A stretch of DNA of 64,000 nt from Leuctra nigra (GCA_934045905.1 OW203762.1:46525411-46589410), one strand, 5' to 3'; shown: positions 33,249 through 46,064, counted from the stretch's first letter. Notes: generated by a model not told the origin, from the letters alone. Made by a program: numbers and translations.

Positions 33249-36200
33249 TTAGTCCACCTGCTCGGTTGGCGTGTTTGTGATGGGCAACTGGAGCCATTCA
33301 CTACCGTCATCGGCTGCCCTTAGCATATCTTCAAGGTCAAGGTTGGACGAGAACGGCGCCAGTTCGCTCCCTGCAAACAGTACAAAATGTTGAAGCCATT
33401 ATATCTAAATAAAAATAATAATAATAATAATAATAAGTCCACTGGTTCCATCCATACAATGGGTCAGGGGGTGGGTGTATCTAAAATAAATAATAATCTT
33501 CTTCTGGTTCCGACAATGTTGTCAGGTCAGACAGTGGGAGCTCCCACTGGGTCTAGCTAGGGCCTCGGATCTCTTCCAAACCGACTGGCCAGGCTTGACG
33601 TTTTATCCTCCTCCTCTTCTTCATCCTCGTCACCTTCCTCCGCAACTTCTCCACCAGCTCCAGATCCTCCTGTCCTCCCACCACTTATCTGCTTCCACTT
33701 CCTGCCACCTTTGCTGCCTGTCCTCCACATCTTCTCTAATAAGACCACTCCACTTTTTTATTGGTCTGCCCACTATTCTTCTTCTGCTTCCCACCACTGT
33801 TTCTTCGAACTCCTGTCTTGGGATTCTCTTGAGATCCATTCTTTTCATGTGTCCAAACCAACGCAATCTCTCTCTACCCATCTTGAACCCCAAACTTTCC
33901 ACTCCCAGCTCCTTCCTAATACAACAGCTTCTCAACCTTTCCATCTTTGTCGCTCCCTTCACACTTCGTAGGAATTTCATCTCTGCTGCATCAAGCTGGC
34001 TGCGTTCCTTATTTCCAATTCCCCATGTAACTGCTCCGTATGTTAGTATTGGTAAGAAATACATTTTATACATGAGCAGTTTACACTGGCGAGGGAAATC
34101 TTCGTTCCACAGCAGCTTGCGAATAGCTTGGTAGAAGGACTCGGCTTTTTGAATTCTCGCCTTCACCTTCTGCGTCCACCTTCGCCTCCTTAGTTAGTAT
34201 ACTTCCAAAGTATTGAATGCCTCCACCTCTCTCAGCTCCTTCCCACGTAACCTAAGTCTTATCCTGTTTCTCAGTGTTTTCCTTCTCTCCATTTTCAGTA
34301 TTTCGCTCTTCTCTTGGCTAATACTCAGTCCCACTTCCACCGTTACTTCACTTCAACGATTTATGTTCTCTTGTAGTTCTTCTCCACTTTCACCCCAAAT
34401 GAGCACATCGTCAGCATGGACTAAAGTTCTCGAATCTCTGCCCTCCTTTTCTTCAACCATTTTCAACAGATCATCCATCACTATTACAAAGAGAGATGGG
34501 GACAAAACACTACGATGACGTAGACCTTCCTGTACACCAAACCACACTGATCTCCCTATATCTGTTTGCACACTGCTGACACTTCTCTCATATGTACATT
34601 TAATCGTTTCAATAAGACCATTGCTCACTTTAATAGACAACATTATAAAGTCCGCGCGCCATCTACAACTGTAAGCATTGCATGCTGGGTAAATATTGTG
34701 GCCACCTGCCTCCACCGTTCATTTCTTATGGCCAAAGGAATAAGGTAGGCGAAGTTTTATTGTTCTTTAGCTTGTGTGATGCCATAATGACGCTACAGAA
34801 CAAGTACCTAAACAATTTAAATTGTATTTCACGATAAAGTACACATCCTTTCTTATAATTAATTTGTGATTTTGTTATTATTTCACTTCGGATCAAAACG
34901 AAACTTCTTTTCACTTGAGCCAATGGGATGGCTTGGTTTGCGCGAACCAACGCAACTTTACAAATGTATTCCCTCTTGGCACCTACATGGGCACATTCTT
35001 CCCTAGAATTAATTCACTGTTTTTGACTGCACTCGATATTGTAGAACCTAGTTCTCAAATTTATCAGGCATCAATCACAACTAAATTTGATAAGCTTTAT
35101 TAAAATCACTCTCTTTGAAATATTTGGAATTCACGCGGATAAATTTAGTTGCTTCAAAATATATCTTTTTAGTGCAGGTCTTCTAGACTGACAGCATATC
35201 TCTTGGGCGATTTTTACCCCGAATGGTTGGAATGGTAATGTATACGGTATACCTACTGATTTTTCTGTATTATCGTGGGTATTTAAACAAAAAAATACCG
35301 TATTAACTCGTGTATAAGACGCACTCCTGTATAAGACGCACCCTTGTTTTGAGAAGTCTATTTTAAGAAAACACTTAGCATGCATGTACACGCAGTAAAA
35401 TGATGAAAAACATTGTGTGTTTGTATACATGATATCCATCTAAATGTTGGTTTTCCAGCTAACTGAGCTATTTGAATGAAAATCACTGCCAACTTGTTGA
35501 TAACAAACAGTAATTTCCTACTTCTGAGAAAGGGGGGAGGGGAGTCTCTTCCCAGCAGCTGTTGCTTGCTTTAAGAGGCATGCACCTGCCTTTCCTCTCA
35601 AAACAAACCCAACCCCCCTCCACCCCTTCCATTAAGATCGCCATTCAACAGTGTTTTGTCTATTTTATGTCTGTCAGAGCAATGTTTTTCAGACGTAAAC
35701 ATATATTTTGTCTCCAGATCTAAATGCAAGGGAAAACATTCTGTTGCAAAAATGTAATATGTTAATAGTGTTGTGACTAGACACAGTATGAGTAGTCCAG
35801 ACAGAGTGAGAGGGAAAGGCAGAGATAGACAACATGTGGCAGTCTACCACAGCTCTGTTTACAAACATCCACCTTGGATTTACTGGGAAAAAAGCTTGGT
35901 ATGCGTCTTAAGACGCAGGGCTGTTTTCAGAAATAATTGCTTCTTATACAAGAGTTAATATGGTATGCAACATTGAGACATAATGACATGTAAAATGCTT
36001 CCCTCATCATGTCATATCCATATAATCCATAAATTCCCGTAATTTGGAAAGACGGAAAAGGAAATACCTTTGGTAAATGTAATGTTTACATAATCAATCA
36101 GACACAACGAACGCTCCTGAACGATCTGTTATGATCTCTTTTTCTATTAATTACTCTGGTAATTACACAATTGTAGTTTAAACACAGATCTAAGGGGGCG

Positions 36201-39200
36201 GAACTCTTGCGCGCCGTGTGTGTCAGTACTGCTTCTAGAACCAGCTGTCAAGTGGCCACACTAGCGGTCGCCAATGCAGTGCGGCACGCCGCGCATTGAT
36301 TTTGTTATGTTATGGATTCGCACACCCCTAGTATTAACATTAAGGGGCCTGACCCACGCCGAGATCGTGACGGCAGGTGAAACCTGCTCAAAGTATAAGT
36401 TCATCTGACCTGGAGTGGTGTCTTCCACTTCCTTCTCCATAGGAAACGGCAGCTCGTAAGAGTATGGATCTTCATTGAAGAGCTGCAAACAAGATGGGAG
36501 TGAGACAAGTGTTTCGTACAGCCCAAGAGAGAGAAAGAGAGAGAAGATATGTACCGAGAGTAGAGTGTTGGCGTCTAAGCTGTAGCCCTCTCCCTTCAGC
36601 AGTTCCTTCAAACTGTCCAACTCAGAGTCCATTGAGTCCAAGTGCAGATCCAGGTCCTCCCTGCATCAGACAAGTTCACAACATTCAATTGCATTGCAAT
36701 AGTGAAGAAGCAGGCAGGTCTTCAAAGAGGGTAAGTACTTACTTTAATTACTTTGTTTGTGGTAGGTAATTGAGTTGTTAGGACTTGGGAAGCAGGTTTT
36801 CATCTATAAATTCCTAAGTGTAGCCAAAGTTTTTAACTAGAGATGGGCCGATACCGATACCAATACTTGCGATACCATAGGTATCGGAGTATCGCGATAC
36901 TTCAATTTTTTTGGCCATATTTGGCGATACTTTTGAACCAATACTTTTGAATTTTTCCGCGTTTCACAGTCACTGTTAGCTCCCCATTGGCTTATGTACA
37001 ATGAGCATCGACCAATCAGAGCGCCGCTTTGATCAAGGTTTCCTGCAGTTTCAACTTCTTTCAAGATGGCGTCTTGCATTATTTTGTTAGTTACAACTTA
37101 TTTTTAATGTGATGTGTTCCAAACGGAATAAAAGTGGTGTCTGGAACCAATTTACTATAAAACATGATTTCAAATTGAATTTTGTTGTATAATGCATTTG
37201 TTTTGTTGAGTACAAAGTGAAAATGAGTACTTACTTTGGTGTACCTAACATTAAAATCGGCAAACTGAAGATTGAATTTAGATTTGGTGCACATAATCTA
37301 TAAAAATTAAGGTAACAAAAGTATCGGCGATAGTATCGGAATCGTAAATCAATAAGTAGGTACCGGTACAAGTATCGGTATGGGTGAAAATGTGGTATCG
37401 ACCCATCTCTATTTTTAACCTTTTATTTTAAATTCATTGTGTAATTTTGCTTTTTGGTATTTTCCGGTATGTAAGGATATCAAAGACACTAATGAGTAAA
37501 GTTCAACCTTATCTGACTGATAGTAACGCTTTGTTTCCTGAGCAGTTTTTCCATGTGCTGTGTAAGGGAAAAAAGCACATTATAGGTGCCTTTGACCAAT
37601 TTCACAAACCAGAAATCTAGCTGCAATAATTCCACTAAGAAAGTTAATCCTGCTCCTACCTCTTCGGTGTCAATTAAACACCACACACTTGAAGCTAATA
37701 GTTTTCTCACTTTACATCAAAGTTCGTCATATTGTAGTATCTATTTTTCAGTGGACTTTCGAGCATGGATGATGATATCAACCTTTACTCTTCTTCTGCC
37801 TGCGATCGTTAGCTTTGTCGTGTTTTGCTCAAAGTTTATATTTATTTATTTAATTTAACTGCCATCATGGAATATGATCCAGAACTATTCAGCGAAAAGA
37901 TAAAGAACTGCGTCCCACAGTTATAAAAACTACACAACGCAACAAATTTAAGTGCTGCCTACATCTACCGCCAGGGACCTACAGCACATACCTACAAGAA
38001 GGCGGAGAAATATTCGCGTAGTGGAAACAGACAGTTAACTTTCTGCAATGAATTTCGCGTTATATTTTCTTCGCAATGCATCAATCAACTCCTCATGCCA
38101 ACCAAGCTTAAATCAGAGTCCAACGACATCTAGATTGAAAATATGATGGAGAATGGAGTACTCACGTCATACCACACCTGCTGATATCAGATGAGTCTGT
38201 CCGCGCAAGTGTCATGTCCGCGTTGCTGGAAGCTGCAGCTACGGGGGCGGAGCTCGAAGACGGGGCTGGTGTCTCACTGGCTGGTCTCATGTCTAGTCCG
38301 TCCTGCGCATTGTCATTGGACGTAGCCGGGTTAACCACATCCAAGAGAACGTCGCTGTAAACAATTTGACGTGATTAATGACCCAAGTATCATATATTGC
38401 TTCTTGTTTTGTAACTTTTGGACTTTTGTTTTGGAATTGGTAACTAGGTAGGTGATACTAGGTAAGTAATATATAATTTTGAATTTTTGGCATGTAAATG
38501 CAGTTGCTGATTTTTGTGAGTTTTGTTCAATTAAGTAATGCCTCAGTACCTACCTGAGAACGTACTCCTCGGGCTGGACATTCTCCACCTCTTGCTTATA
38601 CTTCTTGGCTTTCTTCTTGACAGACGGTTTTTTGGACTTCTTGGACTTCTTGGTCTGTACCCGTGGCTCAAACAACTCGGGGCTGAGCGAGCACTCCTCG
38701 GCCAACTCCAGTAGCATCTCGGGGCTGGAGAGATTGACGGCGGCTTCAAGGTCATCACACTCCACTTCCTGCTCAGGACTTTGAGGCAGCTGCTCGGACT
38801 CGGCCTCACTAATGCACATGATTTACGAAATCATTCAACTGACTTAAACGAGTGAAGGGCAACTGTCAATTCGACTATAACTAAATTTGCCTCAAGTCTA
38901 AAACTGACCAATTGGAAACTAAAAATTATTTGTTTGGTTGGTTTTTATTTTATTTGCAACATTAAAATTTTAATGTCTTGATCTCAAAGTCAATGAAAGT
39001 GTTGAACAAAGGCAAGTCAATATGATGTGTTGTTATGGCTTGTTTGCCCACTCTGTGACAAAATGTAAGCAATCAACTAGACTTACTCCTGGTTCAGGAA
39101 TCCCTCGTCGGGTGCCATTTCATCCTCCTGGAATTCTGCTGGATCCAGCTCATGTATCACTGGACCACTGGGAGATGATTGCCTCTAAATAATACCAATT

Positions 39201-42200
39201 ACAGGACAGTTAGCTTATGATTTGCACTGGCTGAGCAGTGCAAAGCATTCAGATGATATTTTCCACCCAAGCTCCAGCTTAACAGGCCATGGCCAATGGA
39301 ATGGCCGAGCAATATTCATAAAATTCAGCTTGTTGTACATAGAAATAGGTATTAGTGAAGGATTCAAATTCCATTTAACCCGATATTTAACATCTTACAA
39401 CCCTTCATTTCAATTTAACTTTGAGTTTAATTATGGCAAGGTGAATTGTGCATATCGGTAAGAGATGAGCTATTGAGTGATCAGATGAATGTGGCGAACT
39501 CACATTGACGTTGATCTTGGCTGTTTTGCTGGCCGAGTGCGGAGCGTGGCTTAGCATGAATGGATAATGCCGCTTGATTCCGATCCCTCCGCTGCGAGAT
39601 GTGTGCACCATCGACATCAAGAACTGAATCAGCTGAAACATGCAACAAGTAGCTTATACATCAAGTTGGAAGACGTGTCTGTAGGTACCTACTCATTTAA
39701 TCAGTGCAAGCAATAAGGTGTTTATAGTGAGGCTTTGTTTTGCATGTAGCTACACAGCATCAAGCACTCTTATCATGTTTTCAAGCTACAATTGCTCCTA
39801 CAGGATTTCTTTAATTCTTGCCAAAACTTAAAAACACGTAATGTGGACAATTCAGAATGCATTACTCTCTTCTGCTAAATACTGTTATTAGCTGTTGTTA
39901 AACTAGTGTAAATTGTCAAAAGTAAAGTGCAAAAATCTGCTCTTCAAAATTTAATAAAATGGTACCTTATTTACTATTTGTTGCTGTTTGAGATGCTTTT
40001 GCCTGAGAACTGCCACTTCTCTCCACAACACTTCATTCTCCCTCTTCATCTCCGTCAATTGGGTGTTGACATTCTCCTGTCGGCCCTTCAAACCCTTCAC
40101 TTCATTCAACACTCGTTTCATCAAGTGCGGCTGCGCATCATCCGCCAGAGGCTCTGAGAACTTTGCTGCCGGAATCTGCAGTAAAGAATGCATGACACTT
40201 ATTTTTAGGCCATAACACCGAAATCAACATCTGTACGCGACATAACACCGAAATTTAATGACTTTTTGCTCTATTTATACCAATTTTCAACCATTTTGAA
40301 GACAAAATATAATTTTTAACACGAAAATATAATATATTTCAAACTAAGAGTCAATAGGTCTGTTCGTTTTGCTTACTGCAGTTGCAGTAGCAGCAGCTTA
40401 CAGTAGGCCCTGGTAACTCTTGCAGTAGCTTGGTGTACCAACACAAAAGGAACGCATTTGCAGCAGGATGTCAGGCTGGCCTTTTCCTATTGGTTGGGAG
40501 GTTTGTGAATTTGGCGGGAAGAATGTAAAAATAAGTGAGGTTATGTTCTGCATTTATAGAATTCTTGTCTAATCCCAATGCATTTTTATATAAATATGTA
40601 TCATTTCATAACATATAACTAAACTAAACTCTGAAACAAATACTCATGTCCCTCCTCCTTTGGCGTTTTTTCACTATCCATCCATAAGAAACACATTTTA
40701 CATTTCAAACATCGGCCATTTTGCCGCCTACTGCAAAGTTACTGCATTTACATCACCTCCCTACCCAGCTGTAAGAGCAGTCACTGCGCAGCTACTGTCA
40801 GTGTCAAATCGAACACAATCGCAGTGACGGAACAGCAAGTTTGATGCAAAACGAACGGATTTGCAGTGAGCAGTAAACTGCAGTAAGCAAAACGAACAGA
40901 CCTAATGTCATTCAATAATGATTTGTAAATTTTAAAAATTTTAAAACTTGAAATTCATTATCTTAAAACGAAATTCTGTATTTTATAAAACCATTTTCAG
41001 GTGTCTCTCAAGTCATAAAGTTTAATTCTACAAACTAATGTGCAGGTAAAGGCTAGGCCACAATTGTCGTAATGCTTAATGTTTAATGTCTAAGAGAAAT
41101 GGATGATAGGGTTTATGTGATATGGGCCACAATATGTTACAGTGAATTAGTGTTTAGTCACAGTGGTAATAGAATTGAATAAAATTCATTTCTTACAACA
41201 AAACCTTACTACAAGCCAATCAGAATAGACTTACTACCTACTACTGCTGCGTGCCGTGGAGAAATTCAGAACTTGTAACTACAGTTAAAATGGCAGATAA
41301 GTGGCAGATTAATATTAAACTATATGAAATAAGTAACTTACGAACTTGTATAGCAGATTTTTGTTTCAAATGAAGGCTGTAAAACTGCAGGAGGCTCTGG
41401 AAATTACTGCATTTTGTAGTGCTACTAGCGCTCCTGCAGTTGAAATAAGACCCTATTGTGGCCCTCCTTACACATTAGACATTAAGGTGGCGCGATCACT
41501 CGAGGCATAGTTTCGGATCTTCATAAATTTTTGTGTATTTATTGATAATCATGCCATACATAATCCTTGAAAAAATTAAACACTTCTCGTGTCTAGTTTC
41601 TGAGATAATTTGAGTTTTCTTCCCCATGTTAGCTTATGGCAGCCAACTAAAATTGTGTCATTTTTAAGCTAAAATGAAGTTCTAATTTTTTTGTACCGTC
41701 AGATTTTAACAAAAAACTTTTTTTCTGGTAGACCTACGAACATTCTATCAGGGAAAAAAATGAAAACGATACCAACGTGTGCTATTTTAAAAGTTATACA
41801 CCAAATTCGAAATGATTTTCCTATACCTTCCATGTTAAAGTTTTGTACATTCTCAAAAGACATAAAATTGAATACCTACTCATTATTGGGCGGGAGTTGC
41901 AAACTACAGGACATTAAATGAGTATTTTATACTTAAATATAGTTGAACTGTTGTAAAAGGTATTTTGAAATGGTAATTTCAAAAATAAATTAAAATGTGC
42001 TATATCGAGTGATCGCGCCACTTTAAGCACTAAAACACTAAACCTTAAACATTAATCATTACGACAATTGTGGCCTAGCCTTAACCTACCAAATGGTTGA
42101 AAATATTAGTGCATACTAAATTTGTTTTCAACACAATCTAGAGAAAACAAAATGAAACACAGTCCCATTCTTTGGCTAGTAGGGCACCAAGACTCCTAAC

Positions 42201-45200
42201 AAGTGAGGAACCCACCTTTCTTTTAATTTGTGCCAGAAGGTAAGGATGGCCCAAGACGAAGCCTGGATGTGCAAATTCCACTTCATCTTTATCGGGCTTC
42301 AAGCAACCACCTTCCGGAGATGTGACTTTGTGAAAACCATCTGAAAGAAACCATGCAAGTTAGGTACATTACCTACCATCACTTTCTACAGACCCATGGA
42401 GCATTAAGTTTAAGTGAAGCAAAACTTACACATGTTGAGTTGACGAATAAAACTGGCCATGTTGTTGTGCTTGTAATACAGAGGGAGAAGTTCGTGTGAA
42501 AACTGTGCTTGATTCCGAATTACAAAACTTGATCCAGTCTGGAAAAACAAGGTAAATTTATCACATTGAGAAAGATCGGTAAAATACACGGTGCGGAAAC
42601 AAAAATCGACAAAAATAAGAAAATGCTGCAATGATAAGAGAAGGAGTCAGGAGTTTTCATTATACCAATCCTCTGTACCACCGTAGCATTTCTTTGCAAT
42701 TCTAATGGAATTTGCATTCTTTTTATTCAATAATAATAATAATAATAAGCTTTATTTCCACAAATGTAGTATTACATAATACATAAAGACCCTCCAATGG
42801 GGGTGTATGGAAAGTGTAAACGTTTTAAGTCTATGGCAAACACAAAATGTCATTGTCACACCACAAATGTACAATTAAGAGAGAATAATACAAGATACAA
42901 TATAAAATATAAATTATAAATAAATAAATTATAAATACCAGGAATTAAAAGTACATGTTATGATAACACAAAGTCGTGGTTATAATTATAAAATACAGAG
43001 TGCAAATACAGAGTGCAATTCAGGAAAATCTAAAATCTAAAAATCTGAAAATACCACTAATGATATTCCAATATGTTTTTTCAAATGTTATTCCAATGCA
43101 GAATCCTCGAGAAAATCTTTGATTGAATAATAGGCCTTAGCAATTAAATATTTCTTTAATTCTCTTCTAAATATCATCATATCATTTATATCCGTTAGTT
43201 TGCGTGACAATTTATTATAGAATTTAATGTTGATATGCATCGAGTTGAATTGAGTGAGTTTAAGATAGTGATTGCGATTGTGTAAATTAAGGAATCCAGC
43301 AAATCACGTTTCATTCAGTGGTTCTATTTTGAATTGCAAAACATTAGTTCAATATTATAGAGCTTCTTGTAAATTTTCATTATAGGTCCTACTACAATCA
43401 GAGTAGGTCCACTCAACTAGCGATGTGGCCCGGGAATTTTCCCGCCCCACAAATAAATTCCCGAAACTTGGGAATTTAATTTATAGGTATATTTTACTTT
43501 ATAACTGATGTTGATAACTAGGTGCAATTCAAAATGAGATGATACGGAGAAGATAGGTTTGAGAATAAGCAAAGAGAAGAGCGAATAATGTCCATGGAAA
43601 GAAAGAAGTTTAAACAAGGTCATGCTCTAGGATCAAGCTTAGAGATGGATTGTTGAAAAGGTGGAAGAGTTTAAGTATCTGGGGAGCCTGCTCACCAACA
43701 AGGCTAAAGACAGAGAAATATAGTACCTACCAACAGAGAAATACAAGAAAGAAGAAAGAAAGCAGAGGCATTTTATCAAGCAGCGAGGAAGTTGCTGTGG
43801 AATGCCGAATGAGAAGTTTCCACAAGTCTGCAAGATCATTAAGTATGTGGATGTATTTCCTGCCAATTCTAGGTAATATACGGGGCAGCCATTAATCAAT
43901 TTCAGAAAGTAGCCCTCTGAGTTGTCAGGCAGGGAACAGGGATGATCGAGCAGGTGGTGGTTCAGAAGTTCAGCAAAAAATTACATTTATACCTTTAATT
44001 AAAATTCAATTTATGAAAATTCTAGATCTAGGTAGGTACAGCTTTGGAATAATATCTCGATCATCCCTACGCTTATACCCTCCCGCCATACAACGGAGAT
44101 CGTACAGTGGTATACCAGCGCTCCGTTGGATGGCGGGATGGTATAAGCGTAGGGATGATCGACACATTTTTCCACGACCCTACACCCAACTATTCATAAA
44201 ACGGTATTAGAACGAAACAGATTGGCTGCTGGTCAGGTTCCTTGACAATCAATCCTTGTTATTATCAATGAAATCAGAGCTCACCTACTAGAGGTAGATG
44301 ACGAGTAATTGACTACATCAGATGATGCCATCACATTTTTTTCAGACAATCCATTTCTTTCAAATACCGTTTTATGAATTGTCGAGTGTACTAATAGACT
44401 TTTTGCTTGACATTTTTTATTATTATATTCCAGTAGGTACCTACCTACAAAACTTGCATAAATACTAGGGTTGGGCGAACCGCATAGGTATTTTTTAACC
44501 GAACCTCGAACCAAACTTTAAATACCGTTCATACTCAAGGCCTAGATGACCGAACCTCCGAACCAAACTACTGGCCTTTTTTATCTGCCGGAGAGTTAAA
44601 ATAATCACTCTAGTAATTTTCAAAGAGATAAGCAAAATTAACTCTTTTAGGTAGGTAGGTACTAGGTACTATGCCCATCCTTTTAGTGCAGTTTCTGTTT
44701 TTTTTTTATGAAAATTAATTCGTCATTGAATTAATGCACAAAGAAAAGGTAGGTAAGAAAGATAAAATTAAATTAAAATTATTAATGAACTGTAACAATG
44801 TGCATTATTTCTTCTTGGCTTGTTTGTCACACAGCCTTCTATCTAGAACACTATGGAACGAAAAGTTTGCGGGAAATTTCAAATTGGCGCAACAAGGGAG
44901 GTTCGGTTCAAGTTTCAAACCGGTTCGCCCAACCCTAATAGGTACCTACAATGAAAATAGCCTCTGACGTTTCCACCAAATGGTGAAAATAGTCGCCTTC
45001 CAATAAGAAAGACGATTTACAAATATCCCACCACTCTCCCCCATCGACAGGTCAAATGTCAGGGATATTAAGGTCAAATGTGTACCATAATACAACATTA
45101 GATCTGTACACCACAAGTGTTACACCATACTGTTTGACCAACAAAAATTTCCACCCTCGCTCCTACGCTGAGTGTCGGCTGGTGTAGTACCTACCTACTA

Positions 45201-45599
45201 GTCCAGTGTAAAGTACCTACCTACTAGTCCAGTGTAAAGTACCTACCTACCTCCTACCTAGGTAGTAGGGGCGGAGATCGAGTGGACCTTGGGTAGTAGG
45301 TACCTAGGTAGTGTAGGTAAGTCAAAGGAAAATACCTAGTAGGAGGCCTGCTACCTACTTAAGAACACATAGACACATAGAACACGGTAGACGGGTAAAC
45401 ATAATTGAAAACATAATTTTTCGATTTGCTCTTAATATCTTTATATTAGTTTCAATTAGTATCATGATATCCCTGTTACTTGTTAGTGCCCTAAAAAACT
45501 TACCGAATTCCATGTTATCAAATCATTAGTCTCCGGGTCCTCCACGATCTTCCACAACTTGATAAGAAACGCTGGCACAGTACTTTCGAGCGAATGCAT
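33249..45599 (-). CDS. HSF: Heat shock factor (HSF1-type transcription factor)
   Basis: Eleven minus-strand exons join in phase: 45504-45599, 42430-42538, 42216-42340, 39966-40175, 39504-39632, 39087-39184, 38554-38808, 38166-38354, 36555-36660, 36410-36482 and 33249-33370, giving 503 aa (human HSF1: 529). HSF trimers bind nGAAn heat-shock elements and activate chaperone genes. Exons 1-3 give the winged-helix DNA-binding domain ([15 protein letters not shown], the recognition-helix region [17 protein letters not shown], and AQIKRK). Exon 4 is the HR-A/B leucine-zipper trimerisation region, and exon 5 continues with [13 protein letters not shown], as in other HSFs. Exon 7 has a Lys-rich block ([17 protein letters not shown]) between acidic stretches, unusual to my knowledge. 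The last exons are acidic/hydrophobic ([16 protein letters not shown]), likely the activation domain. The upstream frame closes with TGA before ATG 45599, supporting this start. Confidence 0.93.
33419..34640 (-). pseudogene. RTE-type retrotransposon, decayed copy
   Basis: Two open pieces on the minus strand (33630-34166 and 34353-34640) encode RT C-terminal ([20 protein letters not shown], [11 protein letters not shown]) and RT core parts in different frames, so the ORF is frameshifted. The catalytic site reads HADD instead of YADD. The 3' end carries the common GGTGGG/CCCCCTGACC tail and an AAT microsatellite at 33419-33438, only about 49 bp from the HSF last-exon acceptor. Confidence 0.85.
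35298..35963. mobile_element. Pogo/Tc1-like element, TA duplication (GTATAAGACGCA family), copy 1
   Basis: The ends are CCGTATTAACTCGTGTATAAG and the inverted ...CTTATACAAGAGTTAATATGG, flanked by TA. It is about 90% identical by eye to 61775-62460 along its length. No transposase frame survives. Confidence 0.88.
36838..37411. mobile_element. hAT-like MITE, exact 8-bp duplication TTTTTAAC
   Basis: The ends are TAGAGATGGGCCGATACC and the inverted ...GTATCGACCCATCTCTA. TTTTTAAC occurs at 36830-36837 and 37412-37419. Subterminal GATACC/GGTATCG repeats crowd both ends. It lies in the HSF intron between exons 9 and 8. Confidence 0.93.
40356..40903. mobile_element. AGGTCTGTT-family element, AAT duplication
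   Basis: The ends are AGGTCTGTTCGTTTTGC and GCAAAACGAACAGACCT, flanked by AAT on both sides. The arms continue with TTACTGCAGTT and its complement. GCAGTAGC/CAGTAAGC motifs recur inside. Its terminal 14 bases match 9981-10100. Confidence 0.88.
41050..42081. mobile_element. PIF/Harbinger-like element, TAA duplication
   Basis: The ends are AGGCTAGGCCACAATTGTCG and its exact inverse, flanked by TAA (41047-41049 and 42082-42084). Inner TTAATGTTTAA/TTAAACATTAA arms resemble those of 26993-27896. The interior (about 41500-42010) aligns with 26200-26840. Confidence 0.9.
42722..43385 (-). pseudogene. Non-LTR retrotransposon 3' fragment (second lineage)
   Basis: Read on the minus strand, the segment 43260-43090 encodes [15 protein letters not shown], then [16 protein letters not shown] and a stop. 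This is the C-terminal signature common in CR1/Jockey-like reverse transcriptases. A 3' UTR with AATAAAGCTT follows and it ends in a TTA microsatellite (AATAATAAT on the plus strand at 42729). It is 5'-truncated, in the HSF intron between exons 2 and 1. Confidence 0.7.
43535..43895 (+). pseudogene. Internal fragment of an RTE element
   Basis: It aligns with about 29270-29605 of the RTE copy at 28282 at roughly 90% by eye but lacks both the 5' and 3' ends. Compared with that copy it has short insertions: at 43712 an ACAGAGAAATA duplication with a TAGTACCTACCA filler, a 7-base GCCGAAT repeat near 43803, and a GGTA-containing insertion near 43870. The frame is broken. Confidence 0.85.
44058..44161. 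repeat. 104-bp near-perfect hairpin
   Basis: The arms CGATCATCCCTACGCTTATA and TATAAGCGTAGGGATGATCG pair, followed by inner arms ending CAACGGAG and CTCCGTTG. The loop is about 20 bases. It is possibly a MITE; no duplication was identified. Confidence 0.8.
44192..44379. mobile_element. 188-bp MITE, ATTCATAAAACGG ends
   Basis: The inverted ends are ATTCATAAAACGGTATT and AATACCGTTTTATGAAT. Further copies lie at 14280-14470 (degraded) and 63579-63716 (reverse, broken by an LTR insertion). Confidence 0.85.
44466..44937. mobile_element. hAT-like MITE (TAGGGTTGGGCGAACC ends)
   Basis: The ends are TAGGGTTGGGCGAACCG and CGGTTCGCCCAACCCTA. Flanks ATAAATAC and ATAGGTAC match at 6 of 8 bases. GAACC/GGTTC motifs are repeated subterminally. 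Confidence 0.85.
45180..45345. repeat. TAGG/CCTA-rich cluster
   Basis: GTACCTACCTACTAGTCCA-type units occur twice in tandem, followed by CCTACCTAGGTAG and further TAGGTACC blocks. It is the densest of about thirty such sites in the window. Confidence 0.75.
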
Positions 45600-46064
45600 T
45601 TTATCAAATGTAAACTTGAAATCGTTTTTAGTAATCGTCAGAGTAATTATAGTGGTCGGGTCAAGCGATCAAAGAAAGAGTAAAATCAAGCAAAGTAGCT
45701 CACTCGGAACGTCGCCATGACACTGGATGGATGTATGTTTTGGTTTATGCGCAATGCGCATGCGCGCTGAAGTACAGTGGGAGGGGTGGGAGTCCATGCG
45801 TGTTGCATACGTGCGTGACAGTGCGTAGTCTTGGCGTAGTCATTCTTTAAAAAACGCCTACTATTCCGTACTACTATTTGTTGTTATTTACGTGTACCTA
45901 CCCTAATTATTATTAATTTAGTAAGTCTAAACAATTCTTAATCATTGTATCCAGTAAGCGTCCACAAGCCAATGTACCTATGTAATAAAATTATTCGATA
46001 ATTGCAGCCAGCCAGCAGTTAGCCACCCAGCAAAGCAACAAACTAGGCACCAGTGCATTGCGGG
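45600..46064. promoter_or_regulatory. Presumed bidirectional HSF/GSAP promoter
   Basis: The start codons of HSF (minus, 45599) and GSAP (plus, 46065) are 465 bp apart, head to head. A short upstream frame (ATG at 45719, minus) could precede the HSF start if the 5' UTR reaches it. A moderately GC-rich segment with GCGCATGCGC lies near 45750. I found no clear tandem GAA/TTC heat-shock element. A shared promoter is inferred from spacing only. Confidence 0.5.

Noticed and set aside
33595..34134. 179-codon plus-strand ORF
   Set aside because: Antisense shadow of the RTE fragment on the minus strand.
36838..37411. The GATACC repeat region as an enhancer cluster of HSF
   Set aside because: The exact 8-bp duplication and inverted ends show it is a transposon; the motif repeats are subterminal.
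44240..44300. CRISPR-like or phage-type repeats
   Set aside because: No regularly spaced direct repeats; all repeats here fit eukaryotic transposon ends.
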